Positions 28,601-39,690 of a stretch of DNA of 64,000 bases are shown here, piece by piece; position 1 is the first letter of the stretch; every line of letters starts with the position of its first letter. Under the pieces are notes generated by a model. That model saw only the letters and a program-made list of their open reading frames with translations. It had not been told where the DNA came from and searched no databases. The stretch is taken from contig NZ_AAUW01000003.1 in assembly GCF_000168975.1 (NCBI RefSeq), positions 274,748 to 338,747 of the forward strand, in the 5' to 3' direction. The translations under genes were made by a program, and so were the position numbers. The stretch is from Roseibium aggregatum IAM 12614. Lineage in GTDB: Bacteria > Pseudomonadota > Alphaproteobacteria > Rhizobiales > Stappiaceae.

Positions 28601-29021
28601 AAAGCGACAGGGCCGCGAGAACCGCGCGGCACGTCGGATGGCGGGTGTATATAGTGCGTCGCCCTTTCGCGCAACGGTTTTTATGACAATTTTTTATCAT
28701 GGCAGCGTCATGGCAAATGCAGCCTCGGAAAAATCCGGCATCACCGGAAGGAAACCTCATGAACGAGGCCCGAAAGGCAACTTTCAGAAACATCTGCGAT
28801 CTTTTGCGCAATTTTCGAAATTAAGGCTTGACCGGTCATATCCACCTCACTAGGGTGCGGCGCATCAAGACCGGGGCAGACGTGACGGGATTGAGCCAGC
28901 CTGTTGACGCCGCTTTCATTTCGGTTTCTCTCAGGTCGGTGGGACATTCCCGGCTCCGGGAGGTTTCTGATAAACGTCAATCCAGGCCTGACGGCCTGCA
29001 GCATCAAAGGACCGGGACGAC
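28601..29021. other. Region between tRNA-Lys and the ilv leader
   Basis: No protein gene is supported. A possible promoter with TTGACC at 28828-28833 and TAGGGT at 28851-28856, spaced by 17 bases, could start the ilv transcript about 160 bases before the leader peptide. Confidence 0.4.
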
Positions 29022-29078
29022 ATGGCTATGTCGCTCATTCTAGTAGTAGTAGGAAAGCGCGCCTCCGCGGCGGGATGA
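29022..29078 (+). CDS. ilv operon leader peptide
   Basis: An 18-codon frame encodes MAMSLILVVVGKRASAAG, with consecutive Leu-Ile-Leu-Val-Val-Val codons (CTC ATT CTA GTA GTA GTA) and an AAAGGACCGGGAC ribosome site. It lies ahead of a hairpin with a T-run and then ilvB. This is the classic design of a branched-chain amino acid attenuator: ribosome stalling at starved Leu, Ile or Val codons would prevent terminator formation. CTA and GTA look rare in the neighbouring genes, which should sharpen the response. Confidence 0.85.
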   Translation: MAMSLILVVVGKRASAAG

Positions 29079-29103
29079 ACCCCGTACGGACAGGATGGCG
29101 CGC
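29057..29103 (+). promoter_or_regulatory. Leader hairpin of the ilv attenuator
   Basis: GCGCGCC (29057-29063) pairs with GGCGCGC (29097-29103). The first arm lies inside the leader peptide gene just after the Val codons, where a stalled ribosome would cover or expose it. The exact antiterminator pairing was not resolved by eye. Confidence 0.55.
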
Positions 29104-29107
29104 GACC

Positions 29108-29132
29108 AAGGCTCCCAAAGGGGCCTTTTTTT
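29108..29132 (+). terminator. Attenuator terminator before ilvB
   Basis: AAGGCTCC pairs with GGGGCCTT (with one wobble) around CAAA and is followed by a run of T, 30 bases after the leader peptide stop and 178 bases before ilvB. Confidence 0.85.
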
Positions 29133-29310
29133 GTACCCGCCTCCTGACTTCGCCTTTTCTACCTCTGCCCGGATCTTTGACGCCGCATGCGTCGGGCCAG
29201 ACAGACAGTGTTGAATCAGTCCGCGCCCAATCGGGTACGGATTGACAGAAGAACAAACAGTTATGTGAGCCAAAGCCTGACGAACAGGCGAGAATGCAAG
29301 GACGAAACGA

Positions 29311-31086
<1,776 letters not shown>

Positions 31087-31115
31087 GGTGAAGAAGGCAA
31101 AAGGACTTTAAGACA

Positions 31116-31688
31116 ATGAACGCACAGAATGTTGATGCGCCTTCCGCCTACTTCCTGGCTGAAGTCAGCAATGAAATCGAAACCCATACCCTATCGCTCC
31201 TCGTCGACAACGAGCCGGGTGTCCTTGCCCGCGTGATCGGCCTGTTCTCCGGCCGCGGCTACAACATCGACAGCCTGACCGTCTCGGAGACCGAGCACGA
31301 GAAGCACCTGTCCCGCATCACCATCGTGACCACCGGTACGCCGATGATCATCGAGCAGATCCGCCACCAGCTTGACCGGTTGGTGCCGGTCCACCGGGTG
31401 ACGGATCTGACTGTCCGGGCCAAGCACGCCAATCAGGACAAGCCGCTGGAGCGTGAACTCGCCCTGGTCAAGGTGGCAGGCACCGGTGAAAAGCGCCTGG
31501 AGGCCCTGCGCCTTGCAGATGCCTTCCGCACCACCGTGATCGACGCGACGACGGAACACTTCGTCTTCGAGATCACCGGGCGGACCTCCAAGATCGAGCA
31601 GTTCATCTCGATCATGAAACCGCTTGGCCTTGTCGAAGTCTCCCGCACCGGCGTCGCCGCCGTTCAACGCGGACCGGAAGGCCTTTAA
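31116..31688 (+). CDS. ilvH: Acetolactate synthase, small (regulatory) subunit
   Basis: The 190-residue subunit confers valine feedback inhibition and activates the large subunit. An N-terminal ACT domain is visible from residue 27 (TLSLLVDNEPGVLARVIGLF then SGRGYNIDSLTV), followed by the C-terminal ACT-like dimer region (FEITGRTSKIEQFISIMKPL). Its length is slightly over the usual 160-180 because of a 25-residue N-terminal extension. A strong terminator follows. Confidence 0.96.
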   Translation: MNAQNVDAPSAYFLAEVSNEIETHTLSLLVDNEPGVLARVIGLFSGRGYNIDSLTVSETEHEKHLSRITIVTTGTPMIIEQIRHQLDRLVPVHRVTDLTVRAKHANQDKPLERELALVKVAGTGEKRLEALRLADAFRTTVIDATTEHFVFEITGRTSKIEQFISIMKPLGLVEVSRTGVAAVQRGPEGL

Positions 31689-31710
31689 GAGATCGAATTC
31701 TGATCACCTG

Positions 31711-31742
31711 GCCCGCCGCACCCTGTGCGGCGGGCTTTTTGT
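31711..31742 (+). terminator. Terminator after ilvBH
   Basis: GCCCGCCGCA pairs with TGCGGCGGGC around a 5-base loop, followed by TTTTTG. Confidence 0.92.
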
Positions 31743-31912
31743 TTTCTCGTTGATGTTGAGGCACGGCACACTTCAGGCCCGGGACGCTTCCGAAACGCCA
31801 TCATCCCGCTTACTAACGCTGAACAGTCTTGCTCCCGGCAACGTGTTTCTTGGCAACAGCGGCAAGTTTGCCTACATGCAACGAACACCTGAAGACCGGA
31901 CAGAGCCTGCCC

Positions 31913-32725
31913 ATGCCCTTCGACCTCAACACCTATCTGGACCGCATTGCCCTGGAGACATGCCCGGCGACCCTCGACGGCTTGCGAAGCCTGCAGGCAG
32001 CCCAGATCAGCGCTATCCCGTTTGAAAACGTCCTGCCTTTTCTCGGCAAGGTTCCGGACCTTGACCGGGAAAGCCTCTGGCAAAAACTCGTACAAAACCG
32101 CTGTGGCGGTTACTGCTTCGAGCTGAATTCCCTGCTCGGCGACGCACTGGCAGCCGTCGGTTTTTCTTCCCGGCAGATTCTGGCGCGGGTGCGCATGGGG
32201 GCAGCGGAAGGCGGAGCCCGTTCCCATCTTGCCTTTGTCGTGACCGTCAACGGCACCGAATGGCTGGTCGATGCCGGCTTCGGCGGGCAGGCCCCGGCCG
32301 AGCCGGTACGCATTTCCGAGGAAGACCAGCAGATCCGCGATCAGGTCTACCGGATCCGCTTTGAAGTCACGTCAGGGGAGCATGTGCTGGAACGACAGAC
32401 CGAGGAGGGCTGGTTTGCGCTTTACGGCTTTGACCGGGTCGACGTCCGCCCTGCCGACATCGAAGCATCCAATTTCCTGTGCGCTGCCTCGCCCAGGCAA
32501 TCCTTTGCCGGCAGCATGAAGTTCTACCGGCTGACGGATCGCGGCTTCATCAGCTTCCTGGACGGCAGGGCCCGGTTTGTCGGCGGCGGCAACAAGCGGG
32601 AGTGGCTGATCGAAGAAGCGGAAGACCTTGGCCGTTTCATGCGCAACGACCTTGGCCTCGGATATGACGACGACACGGTCCACGCCATTGCCCTGCGATT
32701 GAAGGATCTGCGCCGTTTCGAATGA
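31913..32725 (+). CDS. nat: Arylamine N-acetyltransferase
   Basis: The 270-residue enzyme transfers acetyl groups from acetyl-CoA to arylamines and hydrazines. The catalytic triad is visible: Cys68 in RCGGYCFELN, His105 in RSHLAFVV and Asp120 in LVDAGFGG. The family start FDLNTYLDRI and PFENVLPFLG are present. ATG 31913 fits the family N-terminus; the upstream frame to 31829 adds an unrelated leader. The ribosome site is weak. It stands alone between ilvH and a convergent oxygenase gene. Confidence 0.94.
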   Translation: MPFDLNTYLDRIALETCPATLDGLRSLQAAQISAIPFENVLPFLGKVPDLDRESLWQKLVQNRCGGYCFELNSLLGDALAAVGFSSRQILARVRMGAAEGGARSHLAFVVTVNGTEWLVDAGFGGQAPAEPVRISEEDQQIRDQVYRIRFEVTSGEHVLERQTEEGWFALYGFDRVDVRPADIEASNFLCAASPRQSFAGSMKFYRLTDRGFISFLDGRARFVGGGNKREWLIEEAEDLGRFMRNDLGLGYDDDTVHAIALRLKDLRRFE

Positions 32726-32753
32726 ATTGGGGGCAACAGAACCACAATACCAA

Positions 32754-32780
32754 GAGGCCTGCGGCATTTCCACAGGCCTC
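32754..32780. terminator. Hairpin between convergent nat and oxygenase genes
   Basis: GAGGCCTG pairs with CAGGCCTC around an 11-base loop. It lies between convergent genes but lacks a strong T-run. Confidence 0.55.
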
Positions 32781-32787
32781 GCCTTCC

Positions 32788-33531
32788 CTAAAGCTTGCTC
32801 TCGATATTGATCGTCAGCGTCTTGCGCAGCGGTGCATCGTCCGGTCCGATCATCGGCGCGACGTGGTGCCAGGAATTGTAGGTCTTCACGAACAGGACAC
32901 ACTGGTTTTCCTCGAACGGGAAGGTCTTCAGTGTCTCGACCTGATCGAGCGGCATGGCCTTGTTGACGTGGTTGAAAACCTTGGTCCGGTCCTTGGGCAG
33001 ACAAACCGCCGTGCCGCCGCCCCATGCGTGATCCCAGGAGCCCGGCTCCATCATCGAGAGAACGAGTGTGATCAATTTGTGCGGAGCGTCGGTGTGCGGA
33101 AGGATCTGTCCGCCATTGGCGGGCATCATCGAGAACTCGAACCGCGCGCTCACTTCGGTCTTGCGCCGGATGCGGCTCAAGACACTTGCCTTCCGCTGGC
33201 CGTCCTTGGAAATGACTTTCAGCCGCCGAAGGCCAAGGTCGACATTGTTGGCTGACAGCATATCCAGAACATTATCTATGAACTCTTCAGACTTCACATG
33301 GTCGTAGAACGCCTTCCAGGCCCGCGATCCGGAAAGGAACGCGTAATAGTTTTCCGGGTTGTTGATATCGGACAAGGAGTATTTGTGTCCGAGATTCGGC
33401 ATGTATTTGAACAGAGCCTTGTCCGGATAGCTTTTGACGAGTTCCCGATAGGTATCGGACGGCAAAACGTCTTTTACATAGCAGACAGGATAAGGCTCAT
33501 AATCAAAATGAGGCCCGTTCAATTTCAACAT
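32788..33531 (-). CDS. 2-oxoglutarate/Fe(II)-dependent oxygenase family protein
   Basis: The 247-residue protein carries the iron facial triad HxD...H: His146 and Asp148 in ILPHTDAPHK and a distal His in WHHVAPM (222 or 223), with Arg236 in LRKTLTINIE for 2-oxoglutarate. The family acts by oxidising an unactivated carbon of a substrate that cannot be named here. Similar proteins occur near polysaccharide or capsule genes, but no such genes are adjacent. It is a lone gene on the minus strand. Confidence 0.82.
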   Translation of the reverse strand: MLKLNGPHFDYEPYPVCYVKDVLPSDTYRELVKSYPDKALFKYMPNLGHKYSLSDINNPENYYAFLSGSRAWKAFYDHVKSEEFIDNVLDMLSANNVDLGLRRLKVISKDGQRKASVLSRIRRKTEVSARFEFSMMPANGGQILPHTDAPHKLITLVLSMMEPGSWDHAWGGGTAVCLPKDRTKVFNHVNKAMPLDQVETLKTFPFEENQCVLFVKTYNSWHHVAPMIGPDDAPLRKTLTINIESKL

Positions 33532-33807
33532 GGATCGGGGTACCTGCTCTCGCTTGGTATTGGATTTCAGTCAAGCAGCCGGTTGGAGATCCGGCCAAAA
33601 CGCGCCCCCCGGTGGTTGTGTGGCACAGGCTACAACCTGTCAGCAACCTGTTTTCTCAACACCGGAGTGACAAAACGCGCGTGGGGCGGCATGCGTTCCA
33701 TCGGAACGTCACCCTAGACGCGACGTGAACGAGCGCGTATACGACACGCGCGCTGTTAGCGCCCTCCCGGCGCGATTCAAACCAATCAGACCAAAAGGCA
33801 TTTCGCC

Positions 33808-35052
33808 ATGATTCACGGTCTCTCCCGGCCGAAAAACCAGATCCGCTGGCTGCTGCTGGAAGGCATTTCGCCGACCGCGCGCGCGGTTCTTGAAAAACAC
33901 GGTTATAACAACGTGGAAATCCTGTCCGGTGCCCTGGAAAAGGACGCGTTGATTGACAAGTTGCAGGGCGTGCAGATGCTCGGCATCCGCTCCCGCACCC
34001 AGGTGACCGAAGAGGTTCTGGATGCAGCCAAGAGCCTTGTGGCCGTCGGTTGCTTTTCCGTCGGCACCAACCAGGTCGACCTCAAAGGCGCGCTGACACG
34101 CGGGATCCCGGTGTTCAATGCCCCCTTCTCCAACACGAGATCCGTGGCCGAGCTGACCGTCGCCGAAATCGTCATGCTGATGCGCGGCATCTTCCCCAAG
34201 TCCACCGCCGCCCATGAAGGCCGCTGGATGAAAAGCGCTGCCGGTTCTCACGAAGTCCGCGGCAAGACGCTCGGTATTGTCGGCTACGGCAACATCGGCA
34301 CGCAATTGTCGAACCTGGCCGAAGCCATGGGCCTTCGGGTGATCTATTTCGATCTGGTCGACAAGCTGCAGCACGGCAACGTGATGCCGTCCGAGAGCCT
34401 CGACGGGCTGCTGGCGGAATCCGACGTTGTGTCCCTGCATGTTCCCGACACGCCGGAAACGCGCAACATGTTCGGCGCAGATCAGATTTCGAAGATGAAA
34501 AAGGGCGCGTTCCTGATCAACAACGCCCGCGGCAAGGTTGTCGATATCGACGCTCTGGCCGCTGCGCTGAAATCGGGCCATCTGGCCGGCGCGGCTATCG
34601 ACGTGTTCCCGGTCGAACCGAAGTCCAACAAGGACGAGTTCCTGTCGCCGCTGCGCGGTCTCGACAACGTCATCCTGACACCGCATGTGGGCGGCTCGAC
34701 GGAAGAAGCACAGGACCGGATTGGCGAGGAAGTCTCCAAGCGGCTGGTGGAGTATTCCGATGTCGGCTCCACCATCGGTTCCGTTTCCTTCCCGCAGGTA
34801 CAACTGTCCAAGGGCACGGAAGCAACGCGCTTCATCCAGGTGCATCACAACGCCCCCGGCGCCATGCGCACGCTGAACGACCTCTTCACCCGGCATAATC
34901 TCAACATCTGTGCCCAGTACCTGCAGTCCCATCTGGACATCGGTTACGTGGTGCTGGATGTCGACAGCCCGGTGGAAGATCCGGTCAGCATTCTGGAAGA
35001 GATCCGCAGCCTGCCCAACACCATCCGGGCACGACTGCTCAACCGGGTCTGA
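33808..35052 (+). CDS. serA: D-3-phosphoglycerate dehydrogenase
   Basis: The 414-residue enzyme catalyses the first step of serine synthesis. It has the E. coli-type layout: an N-terminal substrate domain (LGIRSRTQVTEEVL), a nucleotide domain with VGYGNIGTQLSNLAE, and the catalytic HVGGSTEEAQ region. A C-terminal ACT domain (VHHNAPGAMRTLNDLFTRHN) gives serine feedback inhibition. No terminal extension is needed. Serine feeds glycine and one-carbon metabolism. A strong terminator follows. Confidence 0.96.
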   Translation: MIHGLSRPKNQIRWLLLEGISPTARAVLEKHGYNNVEILSGALEKDALIDKLQGVQMLGIRSRTQVTEEVLDAAKSLVAVGCFSVGTNQVDLKGALTRGIPVFNAPFSNTRSVAELTVAEIVMLMRGIFPKSTAAHEGRWMKSAAGSHEVRGKTLGIVGYGNIGTQLSNLAEAMGLRVIYFDLVDKLQHGNVMPSESLDGLLAESDVVSLHVPDTPETRNMFGADQISKMKKGAFLINNARGKVVDIDALAAALKSGHLAGAAIDVFPVEPKSNKDEFLSPLRGLDNVILTPHVGGSTEEAQDRIGEEVSKRLVEYSDVGSTIGSVSFPQVQLSKGTEATRFIQVHHNAPGAMRTLNDLFTRHNLNICAQYLQSHLDIGYVVLDVDSPVEDPVSILEEIRSLPNTIRARLLNRV

Positions 35053-35074
35053 TCGCCCGGCCTTCAGAAACGAC

Positions 35075-35106
35075 AAAAGCCCTGGAGCGTTTCCAGGGCT
35101 TTTTCT
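35075..35106 (+). terminator. Terminator after serA
   Basis: AAAGCCCTGGA pairs with TCCAGGGCTTT around GCGTTT, with T-runs on the serA side and A-runs opposite, so it may also serve the convergent diguanylate cyclase gene. Confidence 0.9.
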
Positions 35107-35136
35107 TTTTCAAATGCTTTGGCCTAGCAGATTGGT

Positions 35137-36396
35137 CTAATCCACCGTGACAGGACTGAAGACCCGGTTGCGGCCCTGTTTCTTGGCTTCATAGAGCCTC
35201 AGGTCCGCCTGCCGGAACAAGGCTTCCATGGTGACACCGTCTTGCGGCGCGCTGGCCAGACCGATGCTGACCGTCACCTTTTCCGGAAGATAGATCTTGC
35301 TGAAGCGCTCGATTGTCTTGCGCAGACGCTCAGCCAGGGTAGTCGCGCCCTCCACCGGAAGTTTCTCGCACAACAGCACGAATTCCTCACCGCCAACCCT
35401 GTAGAGATGGTCGTCGGTGCGCAGATTGTCGGCCAGAAGCCGGGCGACTGTCTTCAGGATCTCGTCACCCGCCTGGTGGCCATGCCGGTCGTTCACCTGC
35501 TTGAAATGGTCGATGTCGATCACCAGCAGCGACAAGGGCCGCTTTTCCTCAATGTTCTTAGCCAGGATCTTGGGCGCCTTCTGGTCGTACTGGCTGCGGT
35601 GCAGGGCGCCGGTCAGATGGTCGCGAATGGAGGCTTCCAGGAGCTTGTGATAGCGCTCCCGGTAGGTCAACACCTGAAACACATCCTTGAAGGACCGGTT
35701 GGTGAGCCAACTGCTCTCGTCGTCGAAGTACTTCAGATAGAGGATGAACAGCGCCGTATAGACCAGCACCGCCACCAGCTTCGCCACCCAGCCGCCGATG
35801 AACACATGCCAGGGCGCACCGGAGACATAGTGTAGCGCCAGGAAAAACCCGGCCTGATCGAAGGTCAGCACCGCCGCGCCGCAGATCAGGAATCGCAGGC
35901 CCAGGTGACGTCCGCCCCAATTGCCGATCCGTTCGTAAAGAACGATGATCGCGATTGCATCAATGAACAGCAAGACGGTGCCCCAGACCATCAGCAATCC
36001 CATTTCGTCGATAAAGGCGAAATCCGGGTTGCGGCCGTCCGTAACGGAGATCGTCTCGTGGTTCCGCAGGATCATCACCAGCGCGACGATCAGGAAATTA
36101 CCGATCAGGAGCCCATAAATGGGCTGACGCACGACCAGCGCATCTTCCCGGATATAGAGCAAGAGGATCATCAGAAGCTTGCCGGAAAAAAGCACCGTCG
36201 ATCCCGGGGAGACGATGCCGAACGGCAGCTCAATGTAGAAAACACTGGCGAGATAGGTTTCCAGGAAGTGCATCACGCCAAGGGCGCACATGAACACGCC
36301 AATACCGATCACCTGACGCGCCCTCAGCAGGCTCATCATGACGGTAAAATAAACGGCTGCCTGGGCGAAGAGGAGGAGCGCGTTGGTTATGGCCAT
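35137..36396 (-). CDS. Membrane diguanylate cyclase (GGDEF)
   Basis: The 419-residue protein has seven or so predicted membrane helices in its first 222 residues, an unrecognised MASE-type sensor. The cytoplasmic GGDEF domain (about 255-415) has the active-site GGEEF (335-339) and an upstream RTDD (326-329) spaced as a product-inhibition I-site. DIDHFKQVNDRHGH carries metal ligands. It should make cyclic di-GMP and be feedback inhibited. The PilZ protein at 4.7-5.3 kb is a possible reader in the same cell, though not linked. Confidence 0.93.
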   Translation of the reverse strand: MAITNALLLFAQAAVYFTVMMSLLRARQVIGIGVFMCALGVMHFLETYLASVFYIELPFGIVSPGSTVLFSGKLLMILLLYIREDALVVRQPIYGLLIGNFLIVALVMILRNHETISVTDGRNPDFAFIDEMGLLMVWGTVLLFIDAIAIIVLYERIGNWGGRHLGLRFLICGAAVLTFDQAGFFLALHYVSGAPWHVFIGGWVAKLVAVLVYTALFILYLKYFDDESSWLTNRSFKDVFQVLTYRERYHKLLEASIRDHLTGALHRSQYDQKAPKILAKNIEEKRPLSLLVIDIDHFKQVNDRHGHQAGDEILKTVARLLADNLRTDDHLYRVGGEEFVLLCEKLPVEGATTLAERLRKTIERFSKIYLPEKVTVSIGLASAPQDGVTMEALFRQADLRLYEAKKQGRNRVFSPVTVD

Positions 36397-36655
36397 GAAT
36401 TATCCGGTACTTTTCTCGTTCGGAGTTCTCGATGTATGCATTGATTCTCGTCCTGATCGACACCGAAATCGGCTTCAACCTGGAACGCAATCGTCAGATT
36501 CGGGGCCCCCTTTCGGCTTGTCTTAGAGGAATCGGCAGGACCTGAAAACCTCGTCGTAATACTGTAGTGCGACCTTGTGCGGGTTCGCCAAAGCCTTCTG
36601 CCCATGCGTAAATCTCTAGTCGAAACCCGACGTTGCCTGCGAAAGCACCAAGACA

Positions 36656-37120
36656 ATGGACCCCATAACAAGCCACAGGCAGTCCCCTCCCGCCATTGCG
36701 GACCGACTCGTTAATCTGCCTGACAATCTGCCCGACAATCTGATTGTCTTCGATGGCATCTGCGTTCTGTGTTCCGGCTTTGCCCGCTTCGTCGCAAGGC
36801 ATGACCGGACGGTTGGCTATCGGTTTGTCGACGCACACTCGGAAATAGGACAGGCACTTTACCGGCTTCACGGGCTCGACCCGCAGAAGATGGAAACCAA
36901 CATCGTCATCCGTCATGGCCGGGCCTACACCAAAATGGCTTCCTTCACCGCAACGATGAGAAGCCTCGGCTGGCCCTGGAAAGCTCTGACGATCCTGGAA
37001 CTTCTGCCGCGCAGTTTCTCAGACTGGACGTATGACAGGATCGCTGGAAACCGCTATCGCCTCGGCCGACGCGCCTGCCCTCTGCCCTCCGCAGCCCTGA
37101 GGGAGCGGCTCCTTGGCTGA
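36656..37120 (+). CDS. DUF393 / DCC family thiol-disulfide oxidoreductase
   Basis: The 154-residue protein has the DUF393 signature VFDGICVLCSGFARFVARHD (Cys36 and Cys39 form a CxxC). RFVDAHSEIGQALYRLHGLD and a C-terminal YDRIAGNRYRLGRRACPLPS also match. Family members are thought to be thiol-disulfide oxidoreductases. The gene overlaps the next gene by eight bases, indicating an operon with a saccharopine-dehydrogenase-like DUF4166 protein, a pair often found together. Confidence 0.9.
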   Translation: MDPITSHRQSPPAIADRLVNLPDNLPDNLIVFDGICVLCSGFARFVARHDRTVGYRFVDAHSEIGQALYRLHGLDPQKMETNIVIRHGRAYTKMASFTATMRSLGWPWKALTILELLPRSFSDWTYDRIAGNRYRLGRRACPLPSAALRERLLG

Positions 37121-38822
37121 GCCTTCTTCCAGGAAGCGGATCGTCATTCTCGGCGGCTATGGCGTTTTCGGCGGCAAGCTGGCCGAAGCTCTGCTGAGGC
37201 ATGAGCATCTGGAGGTAATCGTTGCAGGCCGCAGTCTGCAAAAGGCCGAAGCTTTCTGTCGCCACCATGGCGGCACTGCCGCCGTTCTGGATCGAACTTC
37301 ACCGGATTTCGCGGCGCCCCTTCGGGCCCTTCGCCCCTTCGTGACCATTGATGCCGCCGGACCGTTTCAGGCCTACCGGACAGCCCCCTATGCCGTTGCA
37401 GAAGCCGCGCTGGCCGCCGGCAGCCATTATCTCGACCTCTCCGACGACGCCGGCTTCACCAGCGGCATTGCCATACTCGACGAGAAGGCACGCGCAGCCG
37501 GACTGAGCGTGCTGTCAGGCGTATCCAGCGTACCGGCCCTCTCCTCGGTTGCCGTCGAAGCTCTTCGGGAGGATTTCTCCCAGGTCGACCTGATCGAAAG
37601 TGCGATCCTGCCCGGCAACCGAGCCCCACGTGGCCTCTCCGTCATCGAAGCGATCCTGGCGCAAGCCGGGCAGCCTGTTGCGGTCTACCGCGATGGCAGG
37701 TGGGTACAAGTCATCGGCTGGTCCGGCCTCTCCCGGCGCCGGATAGGCCCTGAAGGCAGCAGCGGTCTTGCAAGGCGCTGGTCAAGCTTTATCGGCGCAC
37801 CTGATCTGGCCCTTTTTCCCGATGCCTATCACGCCCGAACCGTGCTCTTCCGGGCAGGACTTGAACTGCCCCTGCTGCATCTGGGCCTCTGGGGGCTTTC
37901 CTGGCTGGTTCGGCTTCGTCTTGTCAGGTCCCTTGAGGCGGCAGCGCCACTGCTTCGAACCGCCGCCGGATGGTTCGAACGGTTCGGTTCCGACCGCGGC
38001 GGGATGGAAGTCCGGGTTGCAGGCCTTGGCAGGGACGGTATGCCTTTGGCCGCAAGCTGGACGCTGATCGCAGAAGCTGGCGACGGCCCACATATTCCGG
38101 CCGTTCCGGGCGCTATCATGTGCAGGCACTTGTGTGAAGGCGATGTTCTCCCGGGCGCACGGCCCTGCCTGGGGGAATTTTCCCTGTCAGACGTCAAGGA
38201 CGCCACCGCGCATCTGAACGTCCACACGTATAGGGCAACACAGTCTGCACCGGTCCTGTTTCAAAAGGCACTCGGGGCCACCTTCAACGCACTGCCCGCA
38301 CCAATCCGGGCCCTTCACACGGTGCACGACCGCAGTCAATGGGCGGGCGAAGCAAGGGTCACCCGCGGCACCTCCCGGCTTGGCCAGTTGCTCTGCCGCA
38401 TTGTCGGCTTCCCGCCCGCAGCCGATGCGACGCCGGTGACGGTGACCATCGAACGGCAGGACGGGAAGGAACGCTGGCTGCGCAACTTCGGTGGCAAGAC
38501 CTTCCGGTCCGTGCTCAGCCTGTCTGGAGCACCTGGATCCGGTGTGGTTCAGGAACGGTTCGGGCCAACCGCGTTCAACATCCACCTGAACCTGAAAGAC
38601 GGCGCCCTCGCCTATCCCGTTCGCAGCGGCAAGCTGTTTGGCCTTCCCTTGCCACGCTGGTTGCTGCCGGTGAGCGAAGCTGTCGAAGTCGCTCCGGACG
38701 GCACCTTCCGCTTCAACGTCGAAATCTCCCTGCCCGGCCTCGGGCGGATCGTGCGGTATCAGGGCTGGCTGAAACCGTCTCCAAGGCAATCCGCGTCGCA
38801 AAACCAAGGAAAAGAGCAATAA
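37113..38822 (+). CDS. Saccharopine dehydrogenase-like NADP-binding protein with DUF4166 domain
   Basis: The 569-residue protein starts with a Rossmann fold (VILGGYGVFGGKLAEALLRH) and the saccharopine-dehydrogenase-type region AAGPFQAYRTAPYAVAEAAL with YLDLSDDAGF. The C-terminal third (about 385-555) is a DUF4166 domain with WAGEARVTRGTSRLGQLLC. TTG at 37113 is the likely start, with GAGGGAG seven bases upstream. It overlaps the DUF393 gene. The pair probably performs a redox step on an unknown substrate; no pathway is implied by other neighbours. Confidence 0.85.
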   Translation: MAEPSSRKRIVILGGYGVFGGKLAEALLRHEHLEVIVAGRSLQKAEAFCRHHGGTAAVLDRTSPDFAAPLRALRPFVTIDAAGPFQAYRTAPYAVAEAALAAGSHYLDLSDDAGFTSGIAILDEKARAAGLSVLSGVSSVPALSSVAVEALREDFSQVDLIESAILPGNRAPRGLSVIEAILAQAGQPVAVYRDGRWVQVIGWSGLSRRRIGPEGSSGLARRWSSFIGAPDLALFPDAYHARTVLFRAGLELPLLHLGLWGLSWLVRLRLVRSLEAAAPLLRTAAGWFERFGSDRGGMEVRVAGLGRDGMPLAASWTLIAEAGDGPHIPAVPGAIMCRHLCEGDVLPGARPCLGEFSLSDVKDATAHLNVHTYRATQSAPVLFQKALGATFNALPAPIRALHTVHDRSQWAGEARVTRGTSRLGQLLCRIVGFPPAADATPVTVTIERQDGKERWLRNFGGKTFRSVLSLSGAPGSGVVQERFGPTAFNIHLNLKDGALAYPVRSGKLFGLPLPRWLLPVSEAVEVAPDGTFRFNVEISLPGLGRIVRYQGWLKPSPRQSASQNQGKEQ

Positions 38823-38940
38823 AAAACATTGTCTCTAGTGACAATTCCTCGTTTGACTTCAACGGCTTTTGACACAATCTTGCAATCCTGACCCAGTCTC
38901 TTAAAGCCAGATCAGAACCGCTTTCACCGGACTATCAACC

Positions 38941-39690
38941 ATGCCTGCCGTTTCTCGCCTTTCCGTCAATGTCAACGCCATCGCCATGCTGCGCAACCGC
39001 CGTGATCTGCCCTGGCCAAGCGTGACCGGCCTGGCGGCCATCGCGATGGAAGCGGGCGCCAAGGGCATCACCGTCCATCCCCGTCCGGACGAACGGCATA
39101 TCCGCAAGACGGACGTGTTCGAGCTTTCCGAGTTGATCGAGGACAGGTTCCCGAACAAGGAGCTTTGCCTGGAAGGCTACCCGGCCCCCGACTTCATGAA
39201 GCTGGTGGAGGACGCGCGCCCTGAACAGGTGCTGTTCGTGCCGGACGACCCGCAGCAGACGACCTCGGACCACGGCTGGGACTTTTCGAAAGACACCGGC
39301 GCCCTGGAAACGGCGATTGCCGCTGCCAAGGAATGGGCCGTCACGGTTTCTCTCTTCTGCGATCCGGATCCGGCCGCGCCCGAACACGCCGCAAGGCTCG
39401 GGGCCGAGCGCATCGAGATCTATACCGGGCCCTATGGCGCCTGCTACGACGACCCGGCACGCGCCGAGAAGGAACTCGACAAGATCGTCGCCACGGCGGA
39501 AGCCGCCAAGGCCTGCGGGCTTGGCGTCAATGCCGGGCACGATCTGACCGTTGAAAACATCCCTGCCCTGATGGCGCGCGCGCCCTTCATTCGGGAAATG
39601 TCGATCGGCCATGGTTTCACCGCCGATGCGCTGATCTACGGCTTTGCCGAAAGTGTCGCGCGCTTCCGCCGGGCCATGGGCGAGATCTGA
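38941..39690 (+). CDS. pdxJ: Pyridoxine 5'-phosphate synthase
   Basis: The 249-residue TIM barrel closes the ring of vitamin B6 from 1-deoxyxylulose 5-phosphate and 3-amino-2-oxopropyl phosphate. Family blocks are RLSVNVNAIAMLRN, GITVHPRPDERHI, LFVPDDPQQTTSDHGWDF, IEIYTGPYGACY and NAGHDLTVENIP. The glycine-rich IGHGFTADALIYG holds phosphate. Its stop overlaps the start of the next gene, an HD-domain phosphohydrolase, so they are co-transcribed. acpS, a common partner elsewhere, is absent here. Confidence 0.96.
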   Translation: MPAVSRLSVNVNAIAMLRNRRDLPWPSVTGLAAIAMEAGAKGITVHPRPDERHIRKTDVFELSELIEDRFPNKELCLEGYPAPDFMKLVEDARPEQVLFVPDDPQQTTSDHGWDFSKDTGALETAIAAAKEWAVTVSLFCDPDPAAPEHAARLGAERIEIYTGPYGACYDDPARAEKELDKIVATAEAAKACGLGVNAGHDLTVENIPALMARAPFIREMSIGHGFTADALIYGFAESVARFRRAMGEI

